Shown in pieces: positions 12,265 through 25,585 of a stretch of DNA of 64,000 bases (positions are counted from its first letter, which is position 1; each line of letters starts with the position of its first letter). Source of the stretch: Agroathelia rolfsii (taxonomy: Eukaryota > Basidiomycota > Agaricomycetes > Amylocorticiales > Amylocorticiaceae); assembly GCA_018343915.1 (NCBI GenBank), contig JABRWF010000008.1:620001-684000 (forward strand), read 5' to 3'. The notes under the pieces are model-generated. The model searched no databases. It was not told where the DNA came from and saw nothing but the letters and a program-made list of their open reading frames with translations. A program made the translations under genes and the position numbers.

Positions 12265-12913
12265 ATACGATCAATACATAATCATTTGCAATAACCGTGA
12301 TTATAAAACTGCTGTAAGATTCCTCTCCGAATTATCCCATCCTCTACACGTAAAGTAGCTCTGAATTTCCTCATTTTATGTTGAAACTTTTCCTAATGCT
12401 ATTATTGAGAGACCTTCTCCGGAACTCTCCCTTGCATTCTCAATCCCATTTGAATACTCTGGCAACGTTTTCGCTTGGTGTTTGGTTGGGTAAAAGTGGT
12501 CCTGTTGTCTGTCAGATCTATGCAATATGCATGTATTACTAGTATTGGGTTTGGTGTAACTTTTTAAAAAGCTATACCTATAGCTACATGAATTATCTGA
12601 GGTATGCAAGTGAATGTAGCATCCAAATCCCTATAGCATTCTTGAAGAATTTTTCGACCTTTCACCTAAGATAGTCACATGAGCTTGACTGGAGCCATCT
12701 ATAAACATACCTCATCTTCCACGTATTATATTTGCAGTTTCAGCATCGAAGTTCGTACCACATACAGAAAAATAAAAGAGAATTACAACTAAAACATAGT
12801 ATAAGTCATTGAATTGGACAAAACAATGCCCAAGACATGCAGACACAGGTAGCATGCAGGAGACTATAATACAAGAGGAAGAGAAACAAAAACACATCGG
12901 CGTTTTCGAATAT
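12265..12913. other. Intergenic, no supported gene
   Basis: Between the antiporter remnant and the P450 stop, whose 3' ends face each other. AT-rich; I see no conserved coding block. Confidence 0.4.
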
Positions 12914-15047
12914 TCACTGCTTTTGCCTGAGACGGAACATGACTTTTGCATTCGGATCTGGGACTATATTCCCTGAAAAGACCATATTCGTCGGACGGAC
13001 GCCGTCAGCGAACTTGACATCGTATTTCAATAGGATATATGCCATCATCGACTTGAGTTCGGTGGCAGCAAAGAAGCGACCAGGGCTGGGACGATTGGAA
13101 GGTTATTCACAGAATAACACACAGAATAAAGACGATACATACCAGCTATGTTGACCATGACCGAAGGCCAAGTAGTCCGTCCCGGTTGTCACGAAATGAT
13201 GCTTATTACTCTCACCCTCGCACTCTCTCAGCTTCGCAAATCGGAAGCCATCAAACTCGTCCGGTCGCTCATATATCGATTCATCGCGATGGATAGCAGC
13301 CGTGGGAATCCGGATGCGCGTGCCAGCGGGAATATGTGTCCCGTCCGAGAAAGTGTACGGTTCGAGAGCTTTACGACTTAGTGCAGCTAAAAAGTTGAAA
13401 AGATATTAACGCTACATTCCGAAATTTAGGAGATGTGTAAAGTAGACAAAATGAACAAGCTGGAAACATGTCAACATACTTACCAACTCCAATACCATTC
13501 CATCTCTGGCTCTCCTTAAACAAACTATCGAGCTTGACCATTTTGTTGAGAGCGGCTTTAGTCCAACCATGTTCTTGAATGACACGCTGAACCTCCTCTC
13601 TGAGCGGTTGGGCATATTCGGGGTGCGAGGCAAGGTCGTAGAGCACATGAGTCAAGCTCTAATCACAAGGACAAACATATGAACGCCCGAATGATCAATT
13701 AATTGACTGGAGAGTGCATACCAAGGATGTGGTATGTATACCTGCGAAATTAATGATGACGATTCTTAATATGTGATCGGAAAGTGTCCGTTGTCCATCT
13801 TTAGCGTCATCGAGTAGAATAGATAAAAAATCGACCTGAAATTTGTGTTTTAGGAAGCATCCGACCATGTCAACGATAGCAAGTATAATCACAGGCTTGT
13901 TGGGATAATCAGGACCATACTCCTCTATAGCTTGCAGACGTTCTTGAATGACAGGCGTCACAAGCTTGGAGACTTTACGGATACTGCGCTTGTTATTGAC
14001 TACCATTGCCACTATCCTATACAAAGAGCATGAGTTTGTGAGTTTTAAAGTGATAAGAAAAAATTATATCCCACGGCTTCAAGAAAGGTGGAAACATTTT
14101 GAGAATAAATGCCTTCTTCATCACCGACACTGTGAACTCGACATTGAGTTTGATCCACTCTGGGTTTCGGCCTAAATCAAATATCCATATGAGAGGAATA
14201 AACCTGAAGCTGGGAAGTAGACATACAGAGGGGTTCGCCGACAAATGCACGATTGCTCGTTTGGCACACAATTTTCATTATCGTGTCAAGTGCAGGTATT
14301 TCCGCCCAGCCACCTGGCCGCAACATTAGTTCATCAAAGCGAAACGAGACGCAATACGAATAATAATTACCATCTGAAGGCAGAGACAAGTGCTCTTGAA
14401 ATGCTACGTCCATTTCCGACCTTATGGAAGGATACATCGCAACTGAACATGACGTATAGTGAGTCGTGAATTGATGGTAGAAACATAAGAATGCTCGTAC
14501 TGATGTCCCTTGTGAACTTGGATCTGATGAGTCCAACATGATAATGTTCGTCCAGAGCATTGGGTGTGAATGTATATATCATTTCCATGTCCTACGGCTC
14601 GAAGTATCAGTCGGAAAATCTAAATCTGAGTAAAATAAAATCTAGTGCATACTTCTCCGGTAGCTTCGATCATAGACAAGATACTTTCTGGTGCCCTACA
14701 AAGCTCTTGAACGTGTTCAGGCTTGGACACAAATACATTCCAACGGCTGAGAGTGGGTACTCTAAATATGGCAGCTTTGTACTAATTGTAGTAGTGCCAG
14801 AAGATTGGATACATTCAATAGTTGCCTCAATTCAGTAATAACGCTCTACGAGGCTTACCTTCTTATACCCAATTGCTGTCACATCTATGCTCCAGCCGCT
14901 AGTCAAGAATTTGACAGCGCTAATCCACGAACCCAGAAAGTCAGAGGGTCCCGCAACAGGGATTCCGCGCAACTTGTTCGGCTTGAGCCACTTCAGCAGG
15001 ACGACCGAGGCCACTAAGGCAGCCAGATGATAAAACGTGAAAGCCAT
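12914..15047 (-). CDS. Cytochrome P450 monooxygenase (microsomal)
   Basis: Heme-thiolate monooxygenase, probably ER-bound through an N-terminal hydrophobic segment (FYHLAALVASVVLLKWL). Eleven exons (14859-15047, 14653-14781, 14501-14591, 14371-14442, 14227-14313, 14075-14171, 13893-14016, 13722-13835, 13484-13658, 13143-13386, 12914-13085) sum to 1494 nt, 497 residues, a normal length. Signatures: I-helix AGIHTT near residue 294, K-helix ExxR as ESQR (350-353), and heme loop FGHGQHSCPGRFFA with the ligand Cys at residue 441, whose codon is split by the last intron. The N-terminal RGIPVAGP and the general pattern resemble agaricomycete CYP512-like or ent-kaurene-oxidase-like P450s. That family placement is tentative and the substrate cannot be told. 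A damaged partial copy lies 3 kb away. Confidence 0.95.
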
Positions 15048-15538
15048 AGCCTGAGTGGGGAAGGCGTTCGGCAGTTTAGTATGGGCACCACGAAGCTCCG
15101 TGACAGTGGTTCTCCCGTGTTGCAGGTAACAGCGTTAAATACGAAAAATGGTAGGAAATATCACGCGATGATGGGCACCCGTGACAGAATGACGTCTTGG
15201 CGAGATCCTACTTCCATTACAGGACTTTCTATCATTGTATGTGACCACGATCAATTGATTGCATAGTCAAAAACCATAAAAGGCACACCGAAAATAAGAT
15301 AAATATTGAAAAGACGAGCCTTTGCCATGATCATTTACTTGCTCTGCAGTTACTAGTTATAGCCGAAAACTTAATCTGAAATTGGCTGAGTTTATTAATG
15401 CCTGGTGATTTCCCATAGCCGCAGTGGCTCATACATTATGATCGATGCATGATCAAAAAATAAATATTTCACAAGGTGCGTGTCAATAATCCTTCATTAT
15501 CATTGTCCTTATCATAATATTATCGATATGTGACCAGT
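15048..15538. other. Intergenic, P450 promoter side
   Basis: Upstream of the minus-strand P450 and downstream of CTU2. AT-rich with no coding block recognised. Confidence 0.4.
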
Positions 15539-17232
15539 CTATTCATCGTCTAACAAGAACTCTCTGAACTGCGACACCATCTCTTTTTCATCTACTTGTC
15601 GTGTCCTGAGCACTTGTTTGACCGAAGCTTGTGCCCAGACAGGTAACGAAACGGAGTCCTGATCCTCTGCGAGGACGGCTGATCGACGCGCTCGACTACT
15701 TCGGCTGGTGAGCGTAGTGTGGCAAGCATAGCATAACATAGGTGTCAAAGAATCCGACGAGATGACTGAGCTGTTGTCGGGACTGTAAGATCTTACAGAT
15801 ATTTGGGACTTCCATACTTGGATATTGCTTTGTGCTGGCCTGTGAGTCGAGGTGAAGATAAGTGTCTCAGTGCAAATTTTGAAGAACTGATAAGATAATT
15901 GGACGAACCGTTGGCATAAAACGCATCGCTGCTCAGACAGGGTTTTGGGAGAGAGTTTATCACAAGTCCGGGTAATAGTCGAAACCGTCGAGGGATAATC
16001 TCGCTCTAATCCCATAATAAAATCTGCTTGCTTATGTTCCAGCATACGAATCGATTGGAAGGAATAGAAAGGTCAGACCTTCTGTAATACCTCCAATACT
16101 GTGTTTGAAGTCTGTAGACTTCTCCTTCCCTAACACCTCCAATTGCGACCACCAAGCGAGTGCGGCGCATTCTTTGATGCCTAGGTCACGTAAGGGTCGC
16201 ACTAGACGAACAGATGACCATTCTTCTTGCATCTCTTCGCGGATGGCATAACCCCCTCCTTGAGATATTGACGAAATCAAGGATATTGACAAAGACGTAA
16301 GCGATGTACCAAGAAGGAGATGCGATGAGGAAGTAGCACGAGCAGTGTGATAGAGTATGATGCGAGTAAGAGTGCTAATTGCAGAAGCTACGGCTGTGGC
16401 TGTTGGTAGGGATGAGAGATAATGCCGAAGTCGCTCCAGCGGTGACAGAGGGGATTTGCCAATCGAAAGTAGAAGATCTTTTCATGACAATCAGCTAAAT
16501 GTGAGAAAATATTGAAACAGTAGTTACCTTCGTTGGTTAAAAAAATATTCAAGGTTTTATCGTCAAGGCTTCCACCTACGCTACTCCACCATGCTGTGTC
16601 GAACGCATTCTCCAGCCGTAGGGGAACAAACTCCACTTCACTATATCTGCTCACCATCCTTCCCACGTCTTCCGTCCTATCCTTCATATTCGGGAATCCT
16701 CCGCAGATTTCGACATAGCATGCCCTCATCTGATTCCACACTTGAGTTTTATGTCGCGGGTGCTTCGTGCCTTTGTGTTGTAGATCCTTTTCGGATCGCT
16801 CCCGAAAATACGTTTTCACCATCAGATCAAGTAACACAGTCGAACCAAGCCCGCCAGAGACGCCGATTAATACATCTCCTGTGGCTTTGAGACCGTTTCT
16901 CCGAGACTTCTCTTGGCCAGGGTTAATGGAGGGCTCGAGGATACGTTTGAATTTGTACGTTGCTTGAGAAATGAAACAGTCCCTACAAAGAAAGATTATC
17001 TTCAAATGGCATTAGATGGTTGCCGGGGCATGTTCTCACTTGCAATAAACGGCGTGACGGACAACCAGTCGACCTCGATTGATTTTGCATCTAATGCATA
17101 TATCGGATTTGTCGAATTTACTACGACCTAAGAAGCTCTAAATTCTGTTTGAACATTTCCAAAAGCTGCGATAATGTATGACAAACGAGGCATCAGAGTG
17201 TTTGCGTCATCTTGGGGCACATCGCACGACAT
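15539..17232 (-). CDS. CTU2: Cytoplasmic tRNA 2-thiolation protein 2
   Basis: Partner of Ctu1/Ncs6 in 2-thiolation of wobble uridine in cytosolic tRNAs for Lys, Glu and Gln. Exons 17187-17232, 17040-17127, 16528-16982, 16079-16477, 15909-16026 and 15539-15839 sum to 1407 nt (468 residues), a usual fungal length. Seen: start MSCDVPQDDANTLMP, a CxxC pair (CIRCK) followed by YCKDCF, the PP-loop-like GVSGGLGSTVLLDL, SISQGGGYAIREE, VRPLRDLGIKE, DYPSTVSTI, and the C-terminal Cys pairs CVLC and LCYAC. The start is supported because splicing exon 1 to exon 2 gives the expected acidic leader followed by the first Cys pair. Identification is firm from motif order. Confidence 0.93.
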
Positions 17233-17617
17233 GGTAGATGTTATGGACAGTGCGAAGTTGTTTGACAGTGAATACTATCAGGCTTGCCGGTGACAAACTT
17301 TAGTGAAGAGTCAGACTTCGGAAGCCGGAGTCAGAGCCCGTCTATAGAAGTCGGAGAAGAGCTTAGTCAGCTGATTAAAACATGGCTCAGGACAGGCTAT
17401 TGTAAAATCCATTTGCAAAAATCCCTCAAGCCTGTCACGCTTATATAGAATCCTCCACTCGCAAACCAAAGCAAGATTGTCTAACAACATGAACAGATTA
17501 TGGCCACTTGTAAAAAGGATCTGCTCGTTTCGATAGGAACATAGAACATGGCAATTTTTATTTATTCAATGCCTAGATCCCGTTTCGTCTAATGATTATA
17601 CGTCCAAAACCCATACA
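17233..17617. other. Intergenic, CTU2 promoter side
   Basis: Between the CTU2 start and the Cox4-type gene stop, both on the minus strand. It should hold the CTU2 promoter and the upstream gene's 3' end. No coding block seen. Confidence 0.4.
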
Positions 17618-18201
17618 CTAGTGGTGTTCGTGGCCATGGGCCTCGCCGTGGAAGTCAAGAGCATAAACTAAGTAGAAGTAAACATATATAAGTCCCGGTA
17701 AGGAGTGTTAAAAGCTGTAATACATACCTGAGCCGCACTCCGGGCAGCGGCGGTTCTTCTCTTGCTTGAGAGTCAACCAATGAACGTCATGCGAGTCAGC
17801 AGGCGACCCAGTGCAGCCAATTATGCGTTCGTGGTCCTGTATATAATAAGCATCGGTACCTATCTAGGCGTTTGTCGCGCGAAGAGACGTACAAGAGAGA
17901 AGACTTTGATAGGGTCGGCAAGTGTGCCAACGCGGCTCGAGTCCAAGGGTTCGTAATCGAAAACCTCAACGCCTTCGAGTTTTCCGAGTAGCTCAAGACG
18001 TTCGAGACCAGTAGATTGCTCAAAATCCGTGGGGATGGCTCCTGGCTTAGCACCAGGACCGAAAATGCTGGGTTCAATGTCGGAGCGGCGGGCGGCGGTG
18101 GAAGAGATGGCACGAGTCGCACCGCGCACAGAGTTGGTTTTCAAAGCGCTGCGGGCTACAGAGGACGCAGGGCGTGCAGCACGGACGACAGAGGAGAACA
18201 T
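17618..18201 (-). CDS. COX4: Cytochrome c oxidase subunit Vb (yeast Cox4), mitochondrial
   Basis: Nuclear-encoded zinc-binding subunit of respiratory complex IV. Exons 17893-18201, 17728-17836 and 17618-17667 sum to 468 nt (155 residues). The first ~40 residues are rich in Arg, Ala and Ser with few acidic residues, as expected of a mitochondrial presequence (start MFSSVVRAARPASS). The mature region has IVGCTGSP-like sequence (IIGCTGSPADSHDVHW) and the zinc motif CPECG near the C-terminus, ending in a His-rich tail. The gene is named COX4 in yeast and COX5B in animals. Confidence 0.95.
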
Positions 18202-18491
18202 GGCGGCGACAGTTGAAGAGGTGGGGGAACTCGGACGTAAAGAAATCGGAAATTCAGCTCAACACTGAAGGTTCCGATTTCCGATGGCTTTTGGATACGC
18301 TTGAGTCGTTACACTTTTGACATTACAGTTAGTTGATTTATATGTTATTTTCTAGATAGCCGCACAATGACTAATTGGTGCATATGACCAAGTCCAAGTC
18401 GATCACTTTACTCAGTACTATCAATAATATCGACATTTTGCATTTAATTTACTAGAGGTAATCTCATTCCGCCGCCTCTTTCTCATACTAA

Positions 18492-19541
18492 CTAGTAAGA
18501 TGGGATTCCGTGGGTGATATTGTATGTTAAAGGTGGATCCGGGACAATAGGCAGTTGATCTGGGAAACTCCAGTCTATGAGATCAGCAACCATTCTGAAA
18601 TTTTCATCAACATTCATTAGTTACATTCAGAAGGGTCATGCGTAAAAGAATAGTACAAACCTTCCAAATACAATGGTCCCGTTTGCATTCAGGTCTAGTT
18701 GTGCGAAAATCAGTGATTAAGAATATTCCCATGACGTTGCTCAAAGTCTACGTACGAGTGTAATCATCCGGAGACCTATTCAATCGCCAAGCTGCCGCTT
18801 CTCCGATTTCGGTGACGTATGTGACCGAGGCATTATGCAAATCCAGCAGATGCGTATGTACCGTTTGGGCTATGAGTGTAGTTTCTAGGATTCATCGTTA
18901 AATTGCAGATATTGATTCTTGATGAGCATGGAATTACCTGCAGCCCAGGGGCCCAGTGTATCATCTAAGGTCCCATTTGAAAAGAACACTCTCCGAGTGA
19001 GGGGGGTGATTAACACGGGTTCCCCGCCGACAGCTCGGATAGCAGAAACCATTTGGGTGAGATTGGCACCCATTGAGGAAGGTGGTGCAATCTATAAACC
19101 AGTCACCAATCGACAATATAGAATCATAATGAGAATAACTATCACTGAAAAATATTGAGATAGCATACTTTTTGATCATTGGTTCCAAACTGCAATGTGG
19201 CAAATGTGCGCCTTCCAGCAGTAACTTGCTCCTTGACGTTTTCAAGTGTTATGTTGAACTGACCACTAGCCACGAAACTACCGGTAGTCGCGCCATTCAT
19301 AGCTGTATTGATGCAAGGAGTGCCATTCACAAGGGATGCACAGAAACCGTTGCCCCATCCTCCAGAGTCTATGATGGTTCTAAAGTACCAATAAGTAGAC
19401 GTAAGTAATCATCTCTTTACGAAAAACTCACGTATTGTTGACAGTAGAATCTCCCGCCAACACAAATGCAGTACCCAGTATAACCGGAGTAGCTGCTGCA
19501 CCGAGAGCGGAGACCATTGCTACTACCAATGAAAGACGCAT
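18492..19541 (-). CDS. Secreted GDSL/SGNH esterase-lipase
   Basis: Serine hydrolase of the SGNH superfamily, resembling fungal acetylesterases such as rhamnogalacturonan acetylesterase. Exons 19432-19541, 19169-19379, 18938-19091, 18756-18884, 18661-18694 and 18492-18594 sum to 741 nt (246 residues), the normal size for single-domain fungal members. A hydrophobic N-terminus (MRLSLVVAMVSALGAAATP) suggests secretion. Catalytic blocks: GDST (nucleophile Ser), GGWGNG, FGTND (oxyanion Asn) and DYTHLN (Asp/His pair). Several NxT/S sites fit a glycosylated secreted enzyme. The substrate is inferred only by similarity. Confidence 0.9.
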
Positions 19542-19818
19542 TTCTCTAGCAATGATATCGGTGACCGTTCAAGGCCTCATTCACGATATTTATCTACTTC
19601 ACGGAGTCGTAGGATCAATAGTTACAGCGGCCCGAAGTCCGCTATGATGTCCACTCCAGAACGGACATGGGCAACGCCGAGACACTCAGAAAAGAAGCAG
19701 CAGCAGATTTCAGTGTCAGGTGGGTCCGCAAAATTGAATTAAGAACGGTTCAACGACGTGGGATAGCATTTCATGTGAAGGTTAGCATGCTCCAGTAAAA
19801 CATGTCCATATACAAGTT

Positions 19819-22160
19819 CTATAAATAATAGCGGTCCCCTGGAGTTGCCGGAGTAATTAGATGGAAGGCTATTAACGAGATTTTGAACATAAGCGTACCG
19901 ATCTGTCCCATGCCTGGCTCCATGACCCAAACTTTCCTCTCGTGACTCTCTTCATCTTTATTACCGTTCTGCGCGTGATTAGTCGGGTTAACTCCGGATG
20001 CTTCCATGTCATAATCATCGCCATTGTTGCCCACAGGAAGCCATAGTTCTCTCAAATCATCATCCACAGCGCCACATACAAAAGTAACACCAGGAAACGC
20101 TTTCCTAAGGGAATGAATCCCACCAGTTCTTGCGACTAGGAATGTCACGAAAATGATGTGATCTTGGCGACAGCCATGATCCAAAAGGGTACGGATCGCC
20201 ATAAAAGCCGAGGCAGCCGTACCAATCTGGGCGTCCAAGAGGAATATCCAAGCATCTTGCGCCAAATGGCGCTCACGTATACATTTGGGAAGCATGACAT
20301 GGAGGAGAAGAGGTTCACCGGACTTTGCATCGGATTGTACGAGAAGAGAGCCTATGGGTACATCATTGAGTACCCGCTGGAGACCTCGCTCAAGAGGTCC
20401 GCCTCTGGAAGAGGAAAATGAGTTTATGATCATGATATAGGAGTTCTAGGCTTACGATCGCAAAATCGAAACACCGCATACGCTCTAAGTGAATCGTGAG
20501 AATTTTACATGCCTGCTCGTCCAATAACCCACCTTGGCACCCAGTGCTTTTCCATGCGATTGAACCCCCAATGGTGTTGTAACTGACTTTGGTATATGAG
20601 GGAGGAAGTTGACTGCCCGTTCAGCAAGGATTGTCGCTAGACGGTCAGTAAAGAAGATGAAATCTTGTTTTGTAGTATTTTCATCTCTCAAAATGGTAAA
20701 TATTCCCTAAGGTTCCAAATTAGTACGAATAAACCGTTGTGATGCAAATGCTTCTACTTTAAGTTGAGGCGTTTGTGGTAATATGTCAAGCCGGAGATTA
20801 TCCATATCTTGGGGCCTTACATGAAAACGATTGTGTTGTCGTGCAGCCATGCTAGTCCGAAAATGAAGAGATCTTTCATCGAGTTGGCGTCGGATATGAG
20901 TAGTAATCAGAGTAATAGCTCGCGAGTTGTCTAGGCCTGGAACTATCTGCACCTCTTTCAGTAATGGGCGAAAGGCGGTCAATGAATCTCACAATGTCGG
21001 CATGACGAGCACTAGGGCCCACGAAGTTGTCATATGCAGGCTTGACATAGCGGAGATACCTGAGGATAAATTCAGCCTTCATATTGAACGCCCTAGTGTA
21101 AATGACTTGCTGTTCCAGAACACCCTCCACAGATCGCCCTCGCTCTGCGACATCACGTTTGATTCGCCGGGCAAGCATAAGGTCTGAGTCACATTGCACA
21201 AAGATCTATTTTGTAGGTAAGTTAACACGAAGGTAGAATGCAGTGCGCATCGAACCTTCAAATCATATAAATCTCTGAGGGCAGGATCAGTCAAAGCCAT
21301 GATTCCCTCCACTAAAAAAAAATGGTATTGCTTTTATAATCTTACAAATGTATACGATAAATATAATGCATTACCAATGATGACCGCAGCGCCATAGAGA
21401 TACTTAGTTTCAGCTAGACGTTGATGTGTCTTAAAGGAGTACACGGGTATGTTGGCCTGTTTGCATGACTTGAGGTCTGCCAGGCACTTTTAATAACGTA
21501 AATTAGCGATCCAAGCATGCTACATAAATCAATAATGATACACCCACCGCAGCAAACAGAGGCATGTCAATAGCATCCGGATGATCAAAATCAAATCGAT
21601 TCTCGAAAGCCAATTTGATTTCTTCAGGCGAGTGCTTTTTGTAAAAGCTGTCCTGCATTCAAGTCGTATTGTTATTAGAGACGTCTGAGTTCTGAATAGT
21701 GTCTTACCTGAGAGAGGATAATGATGGTAGGTATGGAGCCCATAGCTCTTACGATTTCTTGTGCGACGAATGTCTGGGTGTGTAAGATTTAGACAGGCGA
21801 ATGACGATCGTATGACTTTCTTGATTTTACTTTTCCGCTTGCAGAGCCACCTAAAAATGATAAAGCTTCAATCAAATAGAAGGAAAAGCATAAATCACGC
21901 TTACCTGCTACACCGATAACGAATGCATCACACAACGGTCGACCGTCTTCTCCGTACCTGCAGAACATGCTACCAAAAACTGCGAGTGACGAAAACCAAA
22001 AGACGTCCAATCACCATGGTGGCCTGCCATGAGATACAAGAATAGTATTCTTTTTTGCTTGTAGTCCAGAACGACCTGCGACAGGACTTGATGCTAGTGC
22101 ACGCGATGACACGACAGGGCTCGTAGCAGTCAACCCACTAGTTGCCGTGTTGACTTGCAT
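19819..22160 (-). CDS. URK1: Uridine/cytidine kinase with C-terminal UPRT-like domain
   Basis: Phosphorylates uridine and cytidine to UMP and CMP in pyrimidine salvage. The N-terminal half has the P-loop GGSASGKT, interrupted by two introns, followed by a Ser-Gln-Asp-Ser-Phe-Tyr block, RFDFDHPDAID, and VIIVEGIMAL. The C-terminal half has the uracil-phosphoribosyltransferase-like block IFLLDAQIGTAASAFMAIRT and ends with MEPGMGQIGDRYYL, typical of fungal uridine kinases. The ATG at 22158-22160 gives a Ser-rich leader before the kinase. The last intron falls in MGQI-G/DRYYL. There are more than ten exons and I did not trace every junction. Whether the UPRT-like domain is catalytic cannot be judged here. 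Confidence 0.92.
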
Positions 22161-22467
22161 GAATATGAAAATTTAAATGAAAAATAGCAAGAGCGTAATA
22201 ATTTTGCAAGCTAGATGGTGATGCAGTGTACCTCCTATGGGTTAGAGGTGGGGTGGTAATAAGTCCAAGTCGTTACCGGCACGTTCAAGTTCAAACAGAC
22301 TGGCACACGCCTCACTTCAGATAACCTTACCTGATTTGGCAAGTTGTATAGATGCGATCTGTTGTCTTATCTGTTAAGTAATCGTAAACTCATACCAGTG
22401 ATCAATGTTCAAATATATTATTTAAGACTAGAGAAATATCTGTAATGTATGCAAGAAGATGGTATTA
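22161..22467. other. Short intergenic region
   Basis: Uridine kinase promoter side and OPT transporter 3' flank. No coding block seen. Confidence 0.4.
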
Positions 22468-25214
22468 TCAAGTACAACATCCATCGCCGCATCCCCAGCA
22501 ACTAGCCACACCTACACCAAACGTTTTGAGAATCAATGTGAGAATGCTCACTACACCCTCTCCTAAAACGAAGCCACTAGCAACAACAATGAGCTTTATA
22601 TCGCCTCCACGGGCGGCTACCCGTTTATGATAGTACAACTCAATGATACCGCCTATAAGACGTGCCATAGAAAATGGGGGCGTATTGAGGAATCCTATGG
22701 CAAAAGCGATACCGCTGGGTACCCATTTCGCCCAGGAAAGGTAACGCAGATTGGCATATGTCTTCACGGCGGCAATTGCACCAAAAAGAAGCCCAAATGC
22801 CACCATAAAGATACCTGTGTTCTCGGGCAGGCTGCTATTACCTGCAAATATGTTTAAAACAATGACCGTAATGTTTTGCACGGCACTTACGAAGAAGACG
22901 TGCTAAGTTTAGCCAGACATAAGCAGTCGGTGCAGGAAATTCGGGGCCTGGGATGGTGTAAGCATTCTGATAAAGCGAGAATGCGGTAGCGGTGACAAAA
23001 ATGGAAACCGATGTCCCGATGAGTTGTCCATAGAACTGGGCACGAGGAGAAGCATGAACCAAATGCCCAGTTTTCAGGTCTTGCATGAGATCGCCGGCCC
23101 TGTAGACAAATGAACATTTTGTTTACAGAAGAGTAATATGTGCTCACTGTTGAGCACCAGCCTCAGCAACACCGCCAGCGATAATATTCGCGACAACGTT
23201 TCCGGGTTGAACCCATGCGAAGACCAACTGAGAGATCTTCCCGAGGCCGCTGACCTATTCAGGGATTAGATCAAATGCGCCCTCTTTGAAGTATAGTCGC
23301 TTACTGGGTTGAGATCTGTTTCACCCAAAGCGCGAACACTGTTTTAATTGTCAATATTTAATGCTGATTGATAAGGACAGGGTAATCTCACCCAAGGATA
23401 CTCAATAGGCCGCCCATCAAGAAACCGATGAACGTCGCCCAGGGTTTAATCCCAGCGCTTCCAAACACTACCGAAACTGCGATAGTGCCAAAAATAATGC
23501 TACCGACAGAGCCAATGAGGACAACTTTCGAAGGGACTAATCGATCGGGCGTTTCTGGCTCTAGATCCTCTTTCATGCGATCTTCTAAGCCATTGCGCAT
23601 AATGCCACGGTAAAGAGTAATACATGACTCCCATAGCACCGGAGTAAGAGATACAAGACTATCCGCACCTAGTGACCATGTTAGATGAGCAAAAACTCGG
23701 AAAACAAGAAGAATTAGGCTTACACATTACAGCTAGAGAAATCCACAATATCCAACCTCTAGCACCTGTGGACATGTCGCCTACCGGTCCGGGCGCCCAT
23801 CCCGCCTTCTTCGATAGAGGGGACAAAATGGCCCAACCGACAATCATACCCTGGAAATTACTGGTATTCATATCGATAGCAACGTCTTCAATGAGGAGCT
23901 ACCCACGATATTCATGCTCAAAGTCGTTGGGAAGCCCATAATAATTCCTGCATGGGTAATTAATATCTGCAAAAAATGCCAAGAGACGTATCCATTTACC
24001 TTGTCCAACGTACGATAAAGATGGAGAAAATGACCAAAGCCATTCCTTTGCCAAGGTATTACCGAAAATTGGTATATGAAAGATAATTGGGAAAAAGTAC
24101 GCTAAAAGCTAACAAAATCTCTGTTGAGCGGAGACCCATTATTAACAAGTGTTGAAGCGACAAACCGTAAGCATGGCAGATGCTAGGAAGCTAATGAGCA
24201 AGGTTGACCAGCCTTGTTTCTCGATAGTATTAGGGTCCTCAGAAATCTCGGAGGATTCTGCAGATAGCAAAGCATCTTCTTGTTGGGGTTCGCTAGGCTC
24301 TGATTCAACAGGACGATAGCCCCTCCTTCGAATGGATATATCTGGAGGAGGTAATTGGTGTAGAACGGAAATGAGCTGTCCAGTAGCCGTCCCAGATGGA
24401 AAAGCAAGTTGTTCCTTTATGATCTAATACAATGTTAAACGAGTGAATTAGGAGTTATGATACGCTAACATACAACTTGTTTCCGTATAGGCGGAGAAAG
24501 GAAGACTCTAGTAATAGGATGTTAACGGGACCATCGTTTTTCTGGTGGTGACACTTACCCAAAGAAGGCCACAGAGCATGACCATCCAACGGCTGCTATC
24601 CAGGACAGATGATAAGGTGTGCTGCCATCTTTATCTTCTTCTAGGAGACCTAATGCTGGTAAAATACCAACGAAGCCTGCTGCCAAAGGCATCTAAAATT
24701 TGTTCCTGATTAGATGTTGAGTTAATTGAAAAGGGTTCATACAGTTCCGGTAGCCACTGCCGTCGTCTATGACATGCGTAAGAGAATAAATATGTCCAAG
24801 ACCAAGACCGTGCATACCTGCACAACAACAATCTCCTGAGCACTGAACCTTCGAGGAAGAATTCTTGAAATGAGGAACCCAAGCAGAGCAGACTGAAGAG
24901 ACATCCTGCGGTATGACCCCGATAAGCATTAACAAACCTACTGAGCAACAGGCTTACATGCTGATCCATCCCGTTTGCAGGCCAAAGTATAGGTTTGTAA
25001 AGCATAGTAAGCAGCCTATTGCCACTCCAATAGCAACTGCAGGAAGCTTTGGCAGTTATAAATTGAGATGTCACCAATGTAAATTATATCAGAGAATGCT
25101 CCGTACAGTGAATTCTGCATTGTTCGTCAGGTCTGAGTCCGAGTCATGTTCATGGTCGTTCAGGTTAGTTCGTTTAAGTAGCCTTTGCCAAATGTCTAAA
25201 ATGCTCGAAATCAT
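22468..25214 (-). CDS. OPT-family oligopeptide/metal-chelate transporter
   Basis: Polytopic membrane transporter of the oligopeptide transporter family, which moves small peptides or metal chelates with protons. Conserved blocks in order: FTNLYFGLQTGWISM, VVVQTTAVATGTMPLAAGFV, LAFPSGTATGQLISVL, a hydrophilic Ser/Glu-rich loop (around 24230-24340), then DLMQDLKTGHLV and repeated hydrophobic segments, ending in a Cys/Gly-rich tail. The start codon at 25212-25214 begins MISSILDIWQRLLKRTN with an acidic His/Asp stretch before the first membrane segment. There are many short introns and I traced only some. It is divergent from the methionyl-tRNA synthetase gene. The sequence does not say which substrate it carries. 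Confidence 0.9.
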
Positions 25215-25585
25215 GGCTTTTGTCCTTCCATGCAGCTAGAAGAGCTATGAGTTTGTACGCCGTAAACTTGGAGTTAAACCGAAGGCTCGTCAGGACAAAT
25301 ACAGTAGCCTGAGTGATGATAGCCTACTAGTAATAGAGCTGAGTGAGCAACATCGTCACGGTCTAAGCGATAGGCGCTTATACTGCTGACGTAATGCTAA
25401 TTCGCCATTGGAACAAGAGATTAGATTGATGATGGTTATCAGCACCTATCGAGTCACGTATCGAAAAAAGGATACGACCAAGTTTCATTCCCCAAGTGAT
25501 CTGACTCAGTAACTTGAACTCTCATAGCTCTGTCTCTCACCGCTCATCTAACGCCTACTCGTCCTGATAGACATAAACTAGCATT
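25215..25585. promoter_or_regulatory. Divergent promoter region, OPT transporter / MetRS
   Basis: 371 bp between two start codons on opposite strands, so both promoters must lie here or overlap the 5' ends. No specific factor site was recognised. Confidence 0.55.

Noticed and set aside
12914..25214. Possible secondary-metabolite cluster around the P450 and OPT transporter
   Set aside because: There is no synthase, terpene cyclase, NRPS or PKS in the window, and the genes between them are housekeeping (CTU2, Cox4, uridine kinase).
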